NCBI GenBank assembly: GCA_004009845.1
Contig: RMBW01000012.1
Coordinates: forward strand, 62,001-126,000
DNA: 64,000 nucleotides
DNA from: Davidsoniella eucalypti
Taxonomy: Eukaryota > Ascomycota > Sordariomycetes > Microascales > Ceratocystidaceae
Direction: 5' to 3'
Shown here: in pieces, positions 31,236-43,724 of the stretch
Numbering within the stretch: position 1 is the first letter of the stretch
How the letters are laid out: each line of letters begins with the position of its first letter
Program-made: the position numbers and the translations under genes
Notes under the pieces: generated by a model
Database searches by the model: none
Told to the model about the DNA's origin: nothing
Seen by the model: only the letters and a program-made list of their open reading frames with translations

Positions 31236-34200
31236 TTACTGTAAAACACTCTGTCGCCAACGCTCAACCATGTCAACTTGGCCTGTCACAGGCATACCGT
31301 AGCCTGTATGTTGCTGAGTCTGTGGGCCACCATAAGCTGGCAGCTGGCCCATACTAGCCGAAAGAGCCAAGTTCCGTTGACTGCCATATGGATGTTGCAT
31401 GCCTAGGCTAGAGCCAGTGTTCATGTGCGAGCTCGTAGCACGGCCCGTGTTATACACGCCATTCTTGAAACCAGGATTAGCTCCGCTGCCTGGTGTGCCG
31501 TAGAAGGCACTGGCACTAGCTACCGGGTGTGCGCTTAATAAGCCGGCCAAGCTCAGTCGTGAGCCGCTAGTGTGCAGCTGTGGTGCAAAACCACCATCTG
31601 TGGCGCCAGCCGCAGCAGCAGCATCGCGCTCGGCTTGCAGTCTTCGCCGACGCTGACCAAGAGTCTCTTCGGCTTCGATAGCCGGTGTCTTGCTCTTGTT
31701 GGGCAACTCGAGGTTTGTATTCTTCTTCTCTTCGGCGGGGGCTGCAAACTGCGCAAGTAGTTCGCTTGTGAATGTCGCACTAACAGGGCGTGTTGCAGGA
31801 AGAGCGCCACTAGCGCTACCAGCTTCGACGGACGCAGCTGGGTCTTCTCCTCTGAGGCGAGCACGTCGTGCGGCGAGTGGCTCGTCTTCCTCTTCCTCGA
31901 GCTCAGGCTTTGCCAGGTGAAGATTAGATGGATGGGCGCTTGACAACATAGTATGACGGTGCGCAGGAGGCTGGTCATCGCCTCTTAGACGTTGACGACG
32001 TGAACTGAGAGGCTCGTTGTCTTCAAGCTCGCGACGCTCCATAAGACCAAGAGGTCTATTCAAGTCGGCCACGGCAATGCCTAGATTTCGCGTGCCAGCT
32101 GCCTGACTAGCATACAGAACGCCCAAGGGGACATCTTCGTCGCTATCTTCGACGGCAGCCTTTTCAGCACCATCTTCCCAGGCGAGATTGACCTTGCCAC
32201 GAAGGCGGTTCATCTGTTGGCGTTCAGCAACAGCATCCATCTGCAATAGCGTGAAGTGAGCGCCACCCTCGGGGAAGCGACTGCGCGTACGCTGTTGCTG
32301 TTGTTGTTTTCGTAGCTGAAGCTCGGCCAAAAGCGTTGTCGGCGGTCCACGGTAAAGCTCGTCCTCTTCCTCCTCTTCCTCGCCATCAGCAAGTTCGTCG
32401 GCATTGGGGTCCATGGCACCGTTAGCAACTGTTTCGTGGTGCGAGCCAGCGTCAGAAACGTCGAGGTCCAGCCGGCGAGAAGAACGTACAGCCTGAGCAA
32501 TGCCTTCAGGCGAGGTCTCAGGCTCTACGCCTATCACGGTAAGGGCGTCCATAGATAGTTGACTGGCACGCTTCTTGAGCTTCATAGGCTTGCGAAGGCC
32601 GTCGGTGCTAACACTGGTCGTAAGAGTTTTCGTCTGGTGTTTTTCGGTACGGCGCTTTCCCGAGGGGCCGTACACTTCGACACCCATTTGGCCAACGATT
32701 AGGTGGTCGGTGAAGGCACTGACAGGTGCGGTAGCAGAGGCGTCGAGCAGTTCGTCCAGGGTATGGGTGGCCGAGCCGTTCTGAATCTTGATATTGGTAG
32801 TAGTGCTAGGCATTTCAAAGAAAACTGTGGCGCGTAGCTGAGGCGGAAGATGTGACACACGCGGATTCGGTCTTGGTACGGCAGCTGGCACGGGAGCGTC
32901 TGAATCAATGCTGGTTCTAGGCTGCTGTGTCGTGCCATTCGTCATATCGGAGCCTAACGGGCGAACAGCACCAGCACCATTGGCATGCTGGCTGGTACCA
33001 TCTGTAGATGTCTGGAATGCAGGGTTGCTGTTGAGTGCCTGCTCGTCTGGAAGCATGCCGTTGGTGAACGATGACGCCGAGTAAGAGTTATCAACGTTGG
33101 CAAGCGGGTTGCCCAGGAAATCGATAGGCTCCGGCACATAGGGTTCAGGCTCGTAGGTCTCGAGATGAGTTGGATTGTTTAGCCACGGGGCGGAATTGCG
33201 GTTAATTTCAGGCATCATGCTAAGAACCTTGGATTGGCGGGCATTACGCTGGGCAGCTTTGGGCTTCTTGGATAGTTTCTGGGGCAAGTTGAGCATCACG
33301 GGCACGCGGGCTGGGTAAAAGGCCATTTCCATGCCGGTGGTAGGGTCCAGATATGACTGAGGCCGCATAGGCGGCATTGCCAGGCTTTGACGCGAGGCAG
33401 CAGCAGGGGCAGCAGCAGCAGCAGCATCAGCAGCTCTCTCCTGCGACATATTCAATGCATGCGGGTCTTGCTGGAGGGCTGCAGATCCAGTAGTAAGGTT
33501 GTCCATGCCAAGGCTGCCATTGTTGAAACCCAGTGTCCCAGAGAGATCCAAGGGAGGCATGTTAGACAGCGTCTGGGTTATATTAGACATATCACGGTCC
33601 ATTTCAGGGACGCAATGCACTCCGTCAAAGTCGCCAAAGATATCTTTCGTCTGCTCCGAGTCGGCATAGGAGATGGTGCTTGGTCTTCTTACATCAGCAT
33701 CACCAGCGGCATTGTAGCCAGACTGGCTCTGTTGGGCGTGGATCTCAGCGGGCGGGCCGATGGTATACCGGCTCGTGTTGCCATTGCCATGGATGCTCCG
33801 GCCAGTGGTCGATGAGCGTCTGCGGGTGCCCGAGGCAGGAGGCTGTGAGCTCTTTCCGGGTCCCAAGCTGAGAGTCTCGGCGGCAGACGCCTCAAAGGAC
33901 GGCATGCGAGCTATGTGGTTGCTCGAAGACGACGACTGCCTCGCGTGCCTGTTGTGGCGCTTCTGGTCGTGACAGCCAGGCTGCTCTGAGAGAGGCTCCA
34001 TTCGGCCGTCGGAGAGATTACCGGAGAGTGTGTCACGATCTGTCTCGGCAATGCCGGCAAGAGACCGCGAGTGTATGCTGCGGACAGAGCCCTTTCCAGG
34101 TCCGGACCGCGTCAGACTAGACAGAGAAGCCGGCGCCTCGACGTCGGACTTGGCACGCAGACGAGTCTTGGTGGAACTGGTCGGCGAGGCAACGAGATAT

Positions 34201-35597
34201 TCGCCGTGAGAATAGCCGCCGTGGCGTGCGGCGTGGTTGACGGACACGATAGAGCTGGCGTTGGAGATGTGGCGGCTAAGGGACGGCAGAGAGCGGATCT
34301 CTTCTTCGCGCTCGCGCTCCTTGAGGCTGGCGGCGAGGATGGACGAGCGGCGGCTGTCGCTACGCTTGAGTTCGCAGTGGAGATCGCGGATGGCGTGGTC
34401 GATGGAGCTGGTCATCGACAGGCGCACGGCCGTGGCTTCGAGCTGGGCAAGATTTTCGCGCGTAGTCGTGGACCGCGGCGGAACGTCTGGCACGGGCTGG
34501 CGGATAGGGAGGGCGCCGTTATCAGACACGGCTCGGAACAGGGGCGGCGGCGGCTGGAACGGCTGGCCGGTCTGCGAGAGTTCGTTGATGTGGCTCTGCA
34601 GCTGCTGGATGACGGACGACGACGACGGCGACGATGGCTGCGAATTGAGCAGGTTGAAGTTGGTGGATGTAAAGTCAGACGAGGCCTCGAGATTGGTTGC
34701 TGAGATGGGCGAGAACTGCCCAAGCGTCCTGGAATACGAGGCAGAAGACGAAGGCGGTGGCACAGGCACAGGCGTCAGCTTCGAGAGGCCAGAGGCATCA
34801 GCAGAAGACTGTCTGTTGTTTTGTGGTTGCTGTTGTTGTTGACTATGGCCTATTGGCGGTGTCACTGTGCCTATAGCACGGCCGTTATTAGTTCCAGACG
34901 GCGCTATAGTGGTCGAAGTGGTGGTAGGAGTAGGGGCAGCAACCGTATTTCCTAGCACTAGCCCAGCGCTAGAGGCGCTATCAGCTAGTGTACCGTTGCC
35001 TGCATTTTTGTGTAAATTTAGTGCCGAATGTTGGGCATCTGGCCTGTCAGGCTCAGGGGAAAGCGGCAGCCGAGTCTGCAGAAGCGAAGTCGAATGATGT
35101 TGGTCTTGCAGACTTAGTCTTTCGTCTTGATGATCGCCTGTCGCGCGATTTGGCCGTGGCGTCACAGGGTCTAGCAAAAGGCGTTCTTTTTGCAGCTGAT
35201 CGAGACGCTCCTGTTCTTCAATCTCGTGCTGGGTGTGTGTCTCGAGCTTCTCGACTATGGCTAGAACAGAGGGTCGGTCAGAAGTAGCCAAAGACACTGA
35301 CAGCACCTTTTTGCGGCCTGTGCCGGTAGTTTCATCGCCTGTTTTAGCGCCTGTGCTGTCGTTTTTAGGCTCTACAGCTGTGCCTGGCCCACCATGACTG
35401 GAGCTGTTGTTAGTGGCTGCTACAGCGGCTTTTACAGCTGTGTCTGTGTCTATATCTGTGTCTGCTATTATAGGCCCGCCTATACCAGCGGCCATGCCAA
35501 CGCCCAGTCCTTTTTCGGCGTCTGGTGAAGGAGTCAAGGGAAACGAGCGGGAATGTGACGCCAGCACGCTACTATCGTGGGGCGCAGCTGTGTCCAT
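31236..35597 (-). CDS. Large low-complexity fungal protein of unknown function
   Basis: An uninterrupted 1453-codon frame with start ATG 35597-35595. I do not recognise it. The first ~900 residues are mostly disordered: Ser/Thr/Pro/Gln-rich, with a poly-Ala run near 725 encoded by GCA/GCT repeats. More ordered islands lie near 790-835 (LSMMPEINRNSAPWLNNPTH, then a Pro/Glu segment ending PIDFLGNPLANV) and near 940-985 (HTLDELLDASA ... DHLIVGQMGVEVYG). The C-terminal third carries a repeated motif: DNEPLSSRRQRLRGDD (~1192), EDEPLAARRARLRGED (~1236) and a weaker EETLGQRRRRLQAERD (~1308), with a related DEDVPLGVLYA (~1151). It ends in VERWRQSVLQ. A signalling or scaffold role is possible but not shown. 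The leader upstream is very pyrimidine-rich on the coding strand. Confidence 0.8.
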   Translation of the reverse strand: MDTAAPHDSSVLASHSRSFPLTPSPDAEKGLGVGMAAGIGGPIIADTDIDTDTAVKAAVAATNNSSSHGGPGTAVEPKNDSTGAKTGDETTGTGRKKVLSVSLATSDRPSVLAIVEKLETHTQHEIEEQERLDQLQKERLLLDPVTPRPNRATGDHQDERLSLQDQHHSTSLLQTRLPLSPEPDRPDAQHSALNLHKNAGNGTLADSASSAGLVLGNTVAAPTPTTTSTTIAPSGTNNGRAIGTVTPPIGHSQQQQQPQNNRQSSADASGLSKLTPVPVPPPSSSASYSRTLGQFSPISATNLEASSDFTSTNFNLLNSQPSSPSSSSVIQQLQSHINELSQTGQPFQPPPPLFRAVSDNGALPIRQPVPDVPPRSTTTRENLAQLEATAVRLSMTSSIDHAIRDLHCELKRSDSRRSSILAASLKEREREEEIRSLPSLSRHISNASSIVSVNHAARHGGYSHGEYLVASPTSSTKTRLRAKSDVEAPASLSSLTRSGPGKGSVRSIHSRSLAGIAETDRDTLSGNLSDGRMEPLSEQPGCHDQKRHNRHARQSSSSSNHIARMPSFEASAAETLSLGPGKSSQPPASGTRRRSSTTGRSIHGNGNTSRYTIGPPAEIHAQQSQSGYNAAGDADVRRPSTISYADSEQTKDIFGDFDGVHCVPEMDRDMSNITQTLSNMPPLDLSGTLGFNNGSLGMDNLTTGSAALQQDPHALNMSQERAADAAAAAAPAAASRQSLAMPPMRPQSYLDPTTGMEMAFYPARVPVMLNLPQKLSKKPKAAQRNARQSKVLSMMPEINRNSAPWLNNPTHLETYEPEPYVPEPIDFLGNPLANVDNSYSASSFTNGMLPDEQALNSNPAFQTSTDGTSQHANGAGAVRPLGSDMTNGTTQQPRTSIDSDAPVPAAVPRPNPRVSHLPPQLRATVFFEMPSTTTNIKIQNGSATHTLDELLDASATAPVSAFTDHLIVGQMGVEVYGPSGKRRTEKHQTKTLTTSVSTDGLRKPMKLKKRASQLSMDALTVIGVEPETSPEGIAQAVRSSRRLDLDVSDAGSHHETVANGAMDPNADELADGEEEEEEDELYRGPPTTLLAELQLRKQQQQQRTRSRFPEGGAHFTLLQMDAVAERQQMNRLRGKVNLAWEDGAEKAAVEDSDEDVPLGVLYASQAAGTRNLGIAVADLNRPLGLMERRELEDNEPLSSRRQRLRGDDQPPAHRHTMLSSAHPSNLHLAKPELEEEEDEPLAARRARLRGEDPAASVEAGSASGALPATRPVSATFTSELLAQFAAPAEEKKNTNLELPNKSKTPAIEAEETLGQRRRRLQAERDAAAAAGATDGGFAPQLHTSGSRLSLAGLLSAHPVASASAFYGTPGSGANPGFKNGVYNTGRATSSHMNTGSSLGMQHPYGSQRNLALSASMGQLPAYGGPQTQQHTGYGMPVTGQVDMVERWRQSVLQ

Positions 35598-38500
35598 AGC
35601 TCGTATCGCAACTCTTGGTCTGCCCTATACGTATGCTATACGGTCAGAGGGATATGGTCGTAGGCCAATATTGTCAGCCAACAGACAGATAACCACAGAG
35701 TTTCGAAAACAGTGCTGGAAGATGGGGGAAACGACAGCAAAAGAAAAGAAAACAAGAGACACCACAGCCTAAAGACAAGGCCTGCAATATATGTTGGAGT
35801 ACTTGTATGTGGAATGCTGCTAGATGGTCTACTAGTTGTCTACTAATAGAGGCTATTCGCAGCTCGATCGAGTTTTAGTGCTAGACGTTCGCTAAAGATC
35901 AAAAGTACGCTTTTGGACAAAGGAAAGAAAAAAGAATATAAGACGTGTGCAGCGAATGAGTGACGGCAAGAAATATAAAATAATAAAATTAAAGAAGAGA
36001 AAAAAGGGAACAAGAAATCCGAAAAGAAGAAAAGAGGAACTGGCTATGTCAAAGACACAAAATCAGAATCGACAAACAGGAACAAAAAGATTAAAAAAAG
36101 AATACAAAACAAGACTGATAGTAGAGAAAATAAAGGAAGCAAAAAAGGTGTGTTTGTTCAAATGACCTGGCCTTTCTTTGCAAAATTCAAGTATCAGAGA
36201 AAAAGAAACAAGACAACGCTAGAAGACTAACAAACAACCTGGACAAGGAGGAACTGGATAACGAAATCCCTCTTCCTGCAAGCTGTGATTAATCTGAGGC
36301 TAAAAACTTGGGATGGTCTTTGATTGTGTGGCTCTTCCGGGAGATGGTTCTATGTGTATGCAGTTCTGGGATCAAAATGGTCGTCGTCTATCCGTCCTAT
36401 ACAGATGTATTCTGTGAGACCAGCCAGAACCAGGGCTCTTGTTTGCATAAGATTGCCAATCGACGATGCTGAGAGCGGGAGATAGACTTGTACTAGGAAT
36501 GTCTGTCTGTTGTTGTTGTTTGGCGAGAAAGGACCCTTGTTGTCGTTGGAAATACGGTTACTTGACGATCTTCGACGGCAGACAGAGACCAATTTGAATG
36601 TACATATATGCAAGCTCAGTACAGCTGCTAGTCATCAAAAATGCGGTGCGTACTATTGTTCTCTCTATGTCGGTCTGGCACTTCGGATTGCAAGGCGCAG
36701 CGCAGCGTTGCTTGGCTCGACGCAATGGGAGCTTAGATAAAAATAGGAAAATAAGAACGAGGCTATAATGCAGTGCTGATATTACCTGGAAAGGAGAGAC
36801 GATCCAAACAACAGCGAGCCACGGCTACCGTGAAAGGGGAGAGAGAAAGAGGAAGATGCCGTCAGGTAAAGAGAAGAGCAAATCAATAACTAGAAACTGT
36901 CTGAGCTTCTACGTAGAACAGACTGCTACCAACAATTCGGGTTGTTTAATGATATCTAATCCAGGTTTGTTATGGGTTGTGATTATTGCTAAATCATACC
37001 GTCTCTCAAGTCCACAAAAGAAAGAGGGTCGACGGCAATACAGATCAGGAGGACTCAAAGTTTGCCACCAAAGATATGTAGAACAACTTATTAAAAGACG
37101 AAGACGGCTGGCGACTTTGATGTCCTTGCTTAGCTAAGTAGAACACTAGCAAGTAGCTCAAGCAATCAAACGAGATAGAAAGCCTTGAAAACAAAGAGAC
37201 AATGCGGCAAAGCAACAATGGAGAAGGATACGAAACATGGATACATCAAAGAGAACACCATCGATTTTTAAACGTCCGTACGAGACTTCGTTGGGCAGGC
37301 AACTGACTATCAAGCGGAGAATAGACAAAGAGATACTGAATCATTCTGCCGGAACAAAAAGCAAAAGCGGTCGCCGTATAGTGGGCGGTCAAAGTACAAG
37401 TGGATGTCTCCCAGCTATCTGCCTTGCAACTAGAAAAGACACGACGCAATCATCTCTGATACAGGTCACTCGCTATACATAGCAAACAAGCAAATCCCGA
37501 GCTATCGAACAAGCCATTTCTATCGGTTGCTTTTGTTTTCCAATGCAAGGATAGCTCTGTCAGGAGGCTGTACATTTACATCATCTTTGTATCTGATGTA
37601 TAGCATGACTGAGACCCAAAGCACTAAAGTCAACTAGTTAGGGTATGCTTTCTCTATTTTTTCCCCATCTTTCCAACAGCCTTAGTTCCAACCCACAATA
37701 GCTTATTTATAGAAAATATAGCTCGTGTACTTCCCAAGCAACGGGAGCTCACAGGCACATCAAAGCTGCGTACATACTATGGGGGAAATTAGATGTTGCC
37801 ACAGTTCAAGGAAATATCATAGCAAATTGCTAATATCGACTGAAGCACTAACTAGTTGTACTTCATAATACCTGTACACACATATACATACATGAACCGC
37901 CAACGCGTAAAGACAATGACGCCGGCTGCCAGCATATCACGCAATACACAGCAAGTACATTAGTGTAGATACTCCTATCTTGTGGTCGTACGGCTGGTCA
38001 CAGAGTCTTCTAGTCAGTTTAGTGGCACTCTTGAGGGGAAATTAATGGTGCACCCGTGAAGAGACAACATGAAACTCGACAACAATATTCCCACCAACAC
38101 AGAACGGTAGTAGCTGGGCATAGTCAGAAGACTCAATAGATACCATTACAATGCCAATATCCGCTTTTATGGACAAAACGTTGACTGCAACGAAGAAAAT
38201 ATAGGCCATACAAATACCTAAATTGTACAGATACGGTCTTCTACACCGGCTACACTCTTATGCGATCCAAGACAATCCAGAGCCGTTGTACTCGTGGTAC
38301 GTAGGTCCTTTGTTGTATTAGCACTTGTTTCTTTTCTTTTGTTTATCTATCGGTCGGTTGTCGTGAAGTCGGGCTTTGTCTTACACCTGATATCGAAATA
38401 TTACATATTACACGCAGTACAGAATGTATGTGTACACAATAGGCTAGTTCCTAGAGATAATACATAAATAGATACGCTGATTCCATACTGATTTCAGCAA

Positions 38501-41500
38501 GGGCAACAGATAAGCCTGCATTTAGCACATCCCATTCCCATACTTCAAGGTGAACTTGCTACTATTTGCATGTAAGCGGACTTGGCACGCTGCATTAGCG
38601 ATCACCATTGTTATCATTCTACAGATACAGATACAACATAGTAGGATTCCTTATCTTGGTTAGCCTAGAATACAACATGTCGTAGCATTGGATTTTCCCT
38701 TTTATAGTGTCAGAGAGCAGTTGTCCGCGTTACTCTGTCATCCGTCGATTCTAGCCTCTGTTCTATTAGTATGTAGCAATCACTAAAATATTCTGTCCGT
38801 GCTTGTTAGAGTTGTCGTTCGGTCAATTTTGTATAAAATCATAAAAAAGGGCATTATTGTGACGTTTCGTTCCGCTCGTTTTTTTCCCCTCACTCACTTA
38901 CTCGGTACTTTGTAGTTATCCCATGATAACACCACTGTCTTTGTTAATTTGGAGATGTCACAACCATCAGCAGCAGAACTCTTTTTATACTATGTAGTGT
39001 ATGTCATAAAGACAATTCCAAAGCTCTGATAAGTCAAAGGCACTTGCGGTAATGGAAACTGTCATGTGAAACCACCAATCATCAGTCACAAACTAGCGTA
39101 AGGGGCATTTATCAAGCCATGCTCTAATATACTTAGCTTGATTCCCCCTTTCAGCCGTCCTAGCATCATGTTATCATATGTAGTATAGATCAGTTGAGTT
39201 AACAGTACTATAATAAATATCACTAATAAATTTTATTGTTTTCCTGTGAAATACATACCAGCAGGTAGACGTTGGAGTATGGAATATAATCATGATTATT
39301 TCATCATCTTCCTTCAAACTAAAATACTCAACCTTTCAATATACTGGGCATATATAACGTCATTATCCTCTATTACAGGTGTCTTATTGGTTTTGACACT
39401 AGTCATGCATGTATCATTCGCTCCCAAACCGGTCAAAAATCCTCATATTACATACAGATTACTCTGATTCTTTCTTTTTGCCAAGGCCCAGAAAAAACAT
39501 AAGATGACTTTACCAATAGCATTCGTAATCTAATTCGCTTTCATGCATGATACAACCAGGCAAAGTTATCATGCATATTTGTAGATTGTAGATAGTTGTA
39601 CATACATTCGTAGTATCACGGTGATATATGTAGTTACATGACATATTGCCTTTGTTAGAACAAAAAATGGCAATATATTTCTTCCCGGGAAAACATTTCA
39701 AATATTCATTAAGTAGCATACTCTAGAAAGCAGTTTTACAACTGCAGTATCTAGTTAGTTTTCCTTGTCTCACTGTCATCACCTCAAGGGACAAATTATC
39801 ACTAGCCTTTAATGCTCACTATCATTGTTTTATACGCCTTTTTATGGTCTTTTTTTAATCTTTCCCCTAAATTTAGTATCTTACTCGTGTTATTAATATT
39901 CTACGTACTATATCTCCAGTGACGATAATCATCACTATCAAGAAATATAAAAGCAAGGGAGAAACACTTACCATGCTGCATGCAATACTACAGCTGCAAT
40001 GATGAATGATGAGATAGCAACCATACCATGGAAGATACCCTGTTTCCCGGCCTATCATAATACAACTTGATGATAAGAAGCGACTTCGCGTAGCCTTCAG
40101 CTTCTGCAGTCTCTGAATAATACTCCTGTCTATATCCTATAGCCGAGCGTGATACCCTGTAGTTTGATATTAGATACAAAACCCTAGGCATATACATGTA
40201 TATATCTGTATCTACCTATCTCTTCTTCTCTACATTGTCAGTTATGTATAGTTACATCTTTTCTCGCGCTGCATGTCACTATTTTTGTCTCCTTGAACAA
40301 ATGATCTGCAGAGGCTCTGTTTTGTTTGCTTATTTATATGCTTCAAGTGCCGAGTTTTCTAACCTACTATTCATACATGATATAGAATGCGATGTACATG
40401 TACAGATACAATGTCGTAGGAAGTGTAGAAATATAGGAAGCAATATTGAAATAAACATGTCTTTGCTTCTCGTGTTTAACCCTAGCGCGTTCACATCAAT
40501 CATCACAAACCCTACCGATATACAGACATGGAGGGTTGCACAATATACTCTAATGTTTGAAAATACATATGATAAAGTTCGGTTTTTGTTTGGATTACGT
40601 CATGTTGGTCTTGTGCTTGTTTAGCAAACATGCTCGAGATAAATTTAGAGCATCTAGTCTTAGTTTTTGCCTCTTTACAGATTGAAGAAAACTTTGCCAA
40701 CCAAACAAAGAGAGCACGAAGTACAAGGAAACAAAGAATCATTACTAATATATGTGTAGTCGTAAAGTTTAGGCTTTCAAAGTACCGCCTAGAAAAATTA
40801 GAACGGTACCAGAAATCGGTCATATATAGTACAGTTGATAACCCCACTAACCCCGCATCAAACCGACAAAATAGCGGTCAAATCCCGCGTTTTACTTCAT
40901 GTGCATGTATGTATACAGATAATCTGAGACTTGAGTTTAACGGCATGGCCTGGCCGAGACTTACGACGCAACTAACTTGATATGACTAGTATCGGCAGAC
41001 GCTAGATCACTATAAAGTTCTATTTTCCCTCTAGCATCACTTGGTGGTTTACGTTTGTCTAGTGGGAAAAAATCCAAATTGAGTTTACATGCCACTCAAA
41101 TTACAGTGACTACATGCAAACCTCCGAAGGAAGAACGTGGATTGTCGGTATATATTAGTATTTGATGTCTGAGTAGGAACAGAGAATATATAGAGAGAGC
41201 CTAACCTATTGATATGTGATCTTGTTAACGAAGAACCCCAGTAGAAAGAAAAATAATATTATGGTATCTTGTTCATCTCAAGCTATATAGAATCTTATAT
41301 CAAGCATGTCGATAGTTGGGCATTCGGTAGGCTGACAATCAACTGGCCGTTATACCAAAGGTGGCATTCGTTAAGAACTGGGCAACGGTAATATTTTCAA
41401 GGTGTCTTCACAAATGTGACACTATCAGGGGTAATGATCTCGGCATAGTTGTAGCATGCCCTGTCATGATCGACCAATGTGTAAATAAGTAAGCTGATAG

Positions 41501-43724
41501 AGCATCATGATGCTTCTTCACTATGGGATAAGGTTGCTACTGTTAAAGAGCGATATCGCAAGTGCCAATGACACGAAGCGTGATATCATAGAATCGGAAT
41601 CATCCAGTTGCTTTGATTTCCTGGGTGGGAATGTTACATGTATGATACGGCCCTACGTTTTTTGTGTAGATCATCGCGGGGTATAATAAGGAATATCAGA
41701 GGAAGATAATGAGGGATAGAATGTGGATGTGATAGGGCTTGAGAGAATTACGGACATGCTCTGTAGCACCTAGTAGCCTCATAGATACACACTTTGATAT
41801 GTTGATGGAAGACGTTGAGATCCTATTGGGTGACCAATTGCCGATATGGCGCATGCCGATCAACACATCCAACGTAAAATTCTCTTTGAGGGAGCCTTAT
41901 TATAGCTTTGAATTGAAAAAAAAAAAATACACGATGGGGCTGAAGACTGGTTTGGTGTTGCTTGGGCAGCATTACCAAGCTGCACGAGACTCATCTTGTA
42001 CTTGAGGCAAGAAATGGACTGCTCCCCATTTAGCTTGATGCATTATTCGTAATCCCTTGAAAGATCGAGTGGCTTTCGCCCCTTTAACTATTGGCTCGTC
42101 CTGGCTATGACGATGCCTAAGAGCCGATGCCGACCTCGTGGGCGATGTTCGTGATACGCTGAGTTAGGGGCACGGAGCACCTGTCAGTAAGAAGAATACA
42201 GGTGCGGCTGCCAGCTGGCAGATGTTTATGGGAGTTTACAGCTATCGGTACTTTGAGTACTTTGAATAGAACAGGGGGCGGAAAGTACCTTTTGCCACTT
42301 GCTGTAGTTGGCCCGGTACATTTTATGACCATGGTGTCCAAGTACCGCTCCTCAGCCCTTTGTTCCTAAAATCTTAAATTGGCACCGACTGTGGGGCTTG
42401 TTTTGGCACATGCTTGTCGCAAAACTAAACCTAGCGGCTCCTATCTTTGACGCTTATTTTTATCTTTCCAACTTGGGTCTACAATTTGAAGAAAGAAAGG
42501 AAGGCACTGACATATTGAAGTAACTGATTGAAGTAATTGTAGTTTTAGTTGCAGCATATTTCTGGGTTGCTGCTTGTTACGGGCTGTTCTTTCCTGATTC
42601 TGGTGACCGCTCTTCCTGTTTGGCCGGCAGCTGCAGTCTTTGTGCAATATTCATCTTTATTCCTATCCATACATAATCCATACGATAGCTGTGTTTTATG
42701 CAGTTGTATCTGTACACATGGTGGGTTGAAAGGCATGTGTTAATGTCAGGCATTTAGTCAGTAGCTTTGTTTTGACTTCGTGACGACGACGATTATTTGA
42801 TGTTGTGGTAGTAGGAAACGATAGTACGAAATAATTCTCATAGTAGGTAGCATTGGTAGCCCCCCATATCGCAGGTTCCCCTAACATCATGCCTGTGTTT
42901 TTTTTTTTCCCTGCCAATCCCTCCCCACTCATCCCATCCTCACTTTCTGTCGCAAGTTCTTGCAACAATCCGTACTAATAGTTCTAGTTGGGTTTAACTA
43001 CCTGTTAGTATCGTCTACAATTAAGCTCTACGGCCGCCCTATCTCTTTCTCTCTCCCCTCGCCTTCTTTTTTTTGTTGCTTGCCAACCACGTCGTTTCGA
43101 CCTTTAATCTGCCCCCTACTACATACTACATACTACAGATACAGATACAGATACAGATATATCTCGAGTCTACTTCAACTGGCCATCTCCCGCCTCAAAG
43201 CGTCGATATCTGCCCGTCCATAATGTGGCTTCTCTAATACGCACACCCTCTTCAACATTAGTGGCCGTTTGTGGCCCTGTCGACTATCAACATACGCACC
43301 ACTATACCAATACTACCACTTGTATATGCCCAGTTGCGTTGTGCAGATACCTTCTAGGCCACCCGAAATCATCTATCAAGCACTATCACGCCAGCATTTC
43401 TGCTGAATCACAGTCGTCCATTGTTGGTTCCAGACTATTCTAGTGCTTCGACTGACTGATCTCGAAGCGGCCCTAACCGATACTACAACCAATACTCCCT
43501 TATATTGATTCGGCTTCATTCCGTAGAACTCGTTTCTATATCCGCGAAACACATAGCCCCTCCTTGGGTGTATTGATTGTATTGTCGATTCTGACAACAA
43601 ACTCCGGTACCATTGACCGCCTCGCTGTTCTTTGATTCGACTTTACTTTTTCTTTTTTTCTTTTTTTCCATTTCTTACATCATACAAGCCCTGTCCGTGT
43701 GCTTATGCTACACTGGCTGCAAAC
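35598..43724. other. 8.1-kb gene-free region between two divergent genes
   Basis: From about 35700 to 37450 the plus strand is purine-rich, so the minus strand is the long pyrimidine-rich leader expected of the 1453-aa gene. From about 42880 to 43720 the plus strand is the pyrimidine-rich leader of the 648-aa gene. The middle (37.5-42.8 kb) is AT-rich, except for a slightly GC-richer patch at about 42050-42440. ORFs of up to 142 codons have no domain, and overlapping ORFs on opposite strands (40.2-41.0 kb) argue against coding. No tRNA or other RNA gene was recognised. Confidence 0.45.
43118..43158. repeat. Microsatellites (ACTACAT)n and (ACAGAT)4
   Basis: A 7-base TACTACA-type repeat (43118-43136) runs into four ACAGAT units (43135-43158), in the promoter or leader of the 648-aa gene. 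The ACAGATAC word also recurs elsewhere in intergenic DNA of this window, for example near 38622 and 40400. Confidence 0.75.

Noticed and set aside
34071..34842. Plus-strand ORFs of 201-210 codons
   Set aside because: Antisense shadows of the 1453-aa protein gene.
35947..36165. Lys-rich 72-codon plus-strand ORF
   Set aside because: Translation of a purine-rich tract that is the antisense of the long leader of the 1453-aa gene.
40196..40980. Overlapping ORFs of 111-142 codons on both strands
   Set aside because: They overlap on opposite strands, have ordinary AT-rich composition and no domains.
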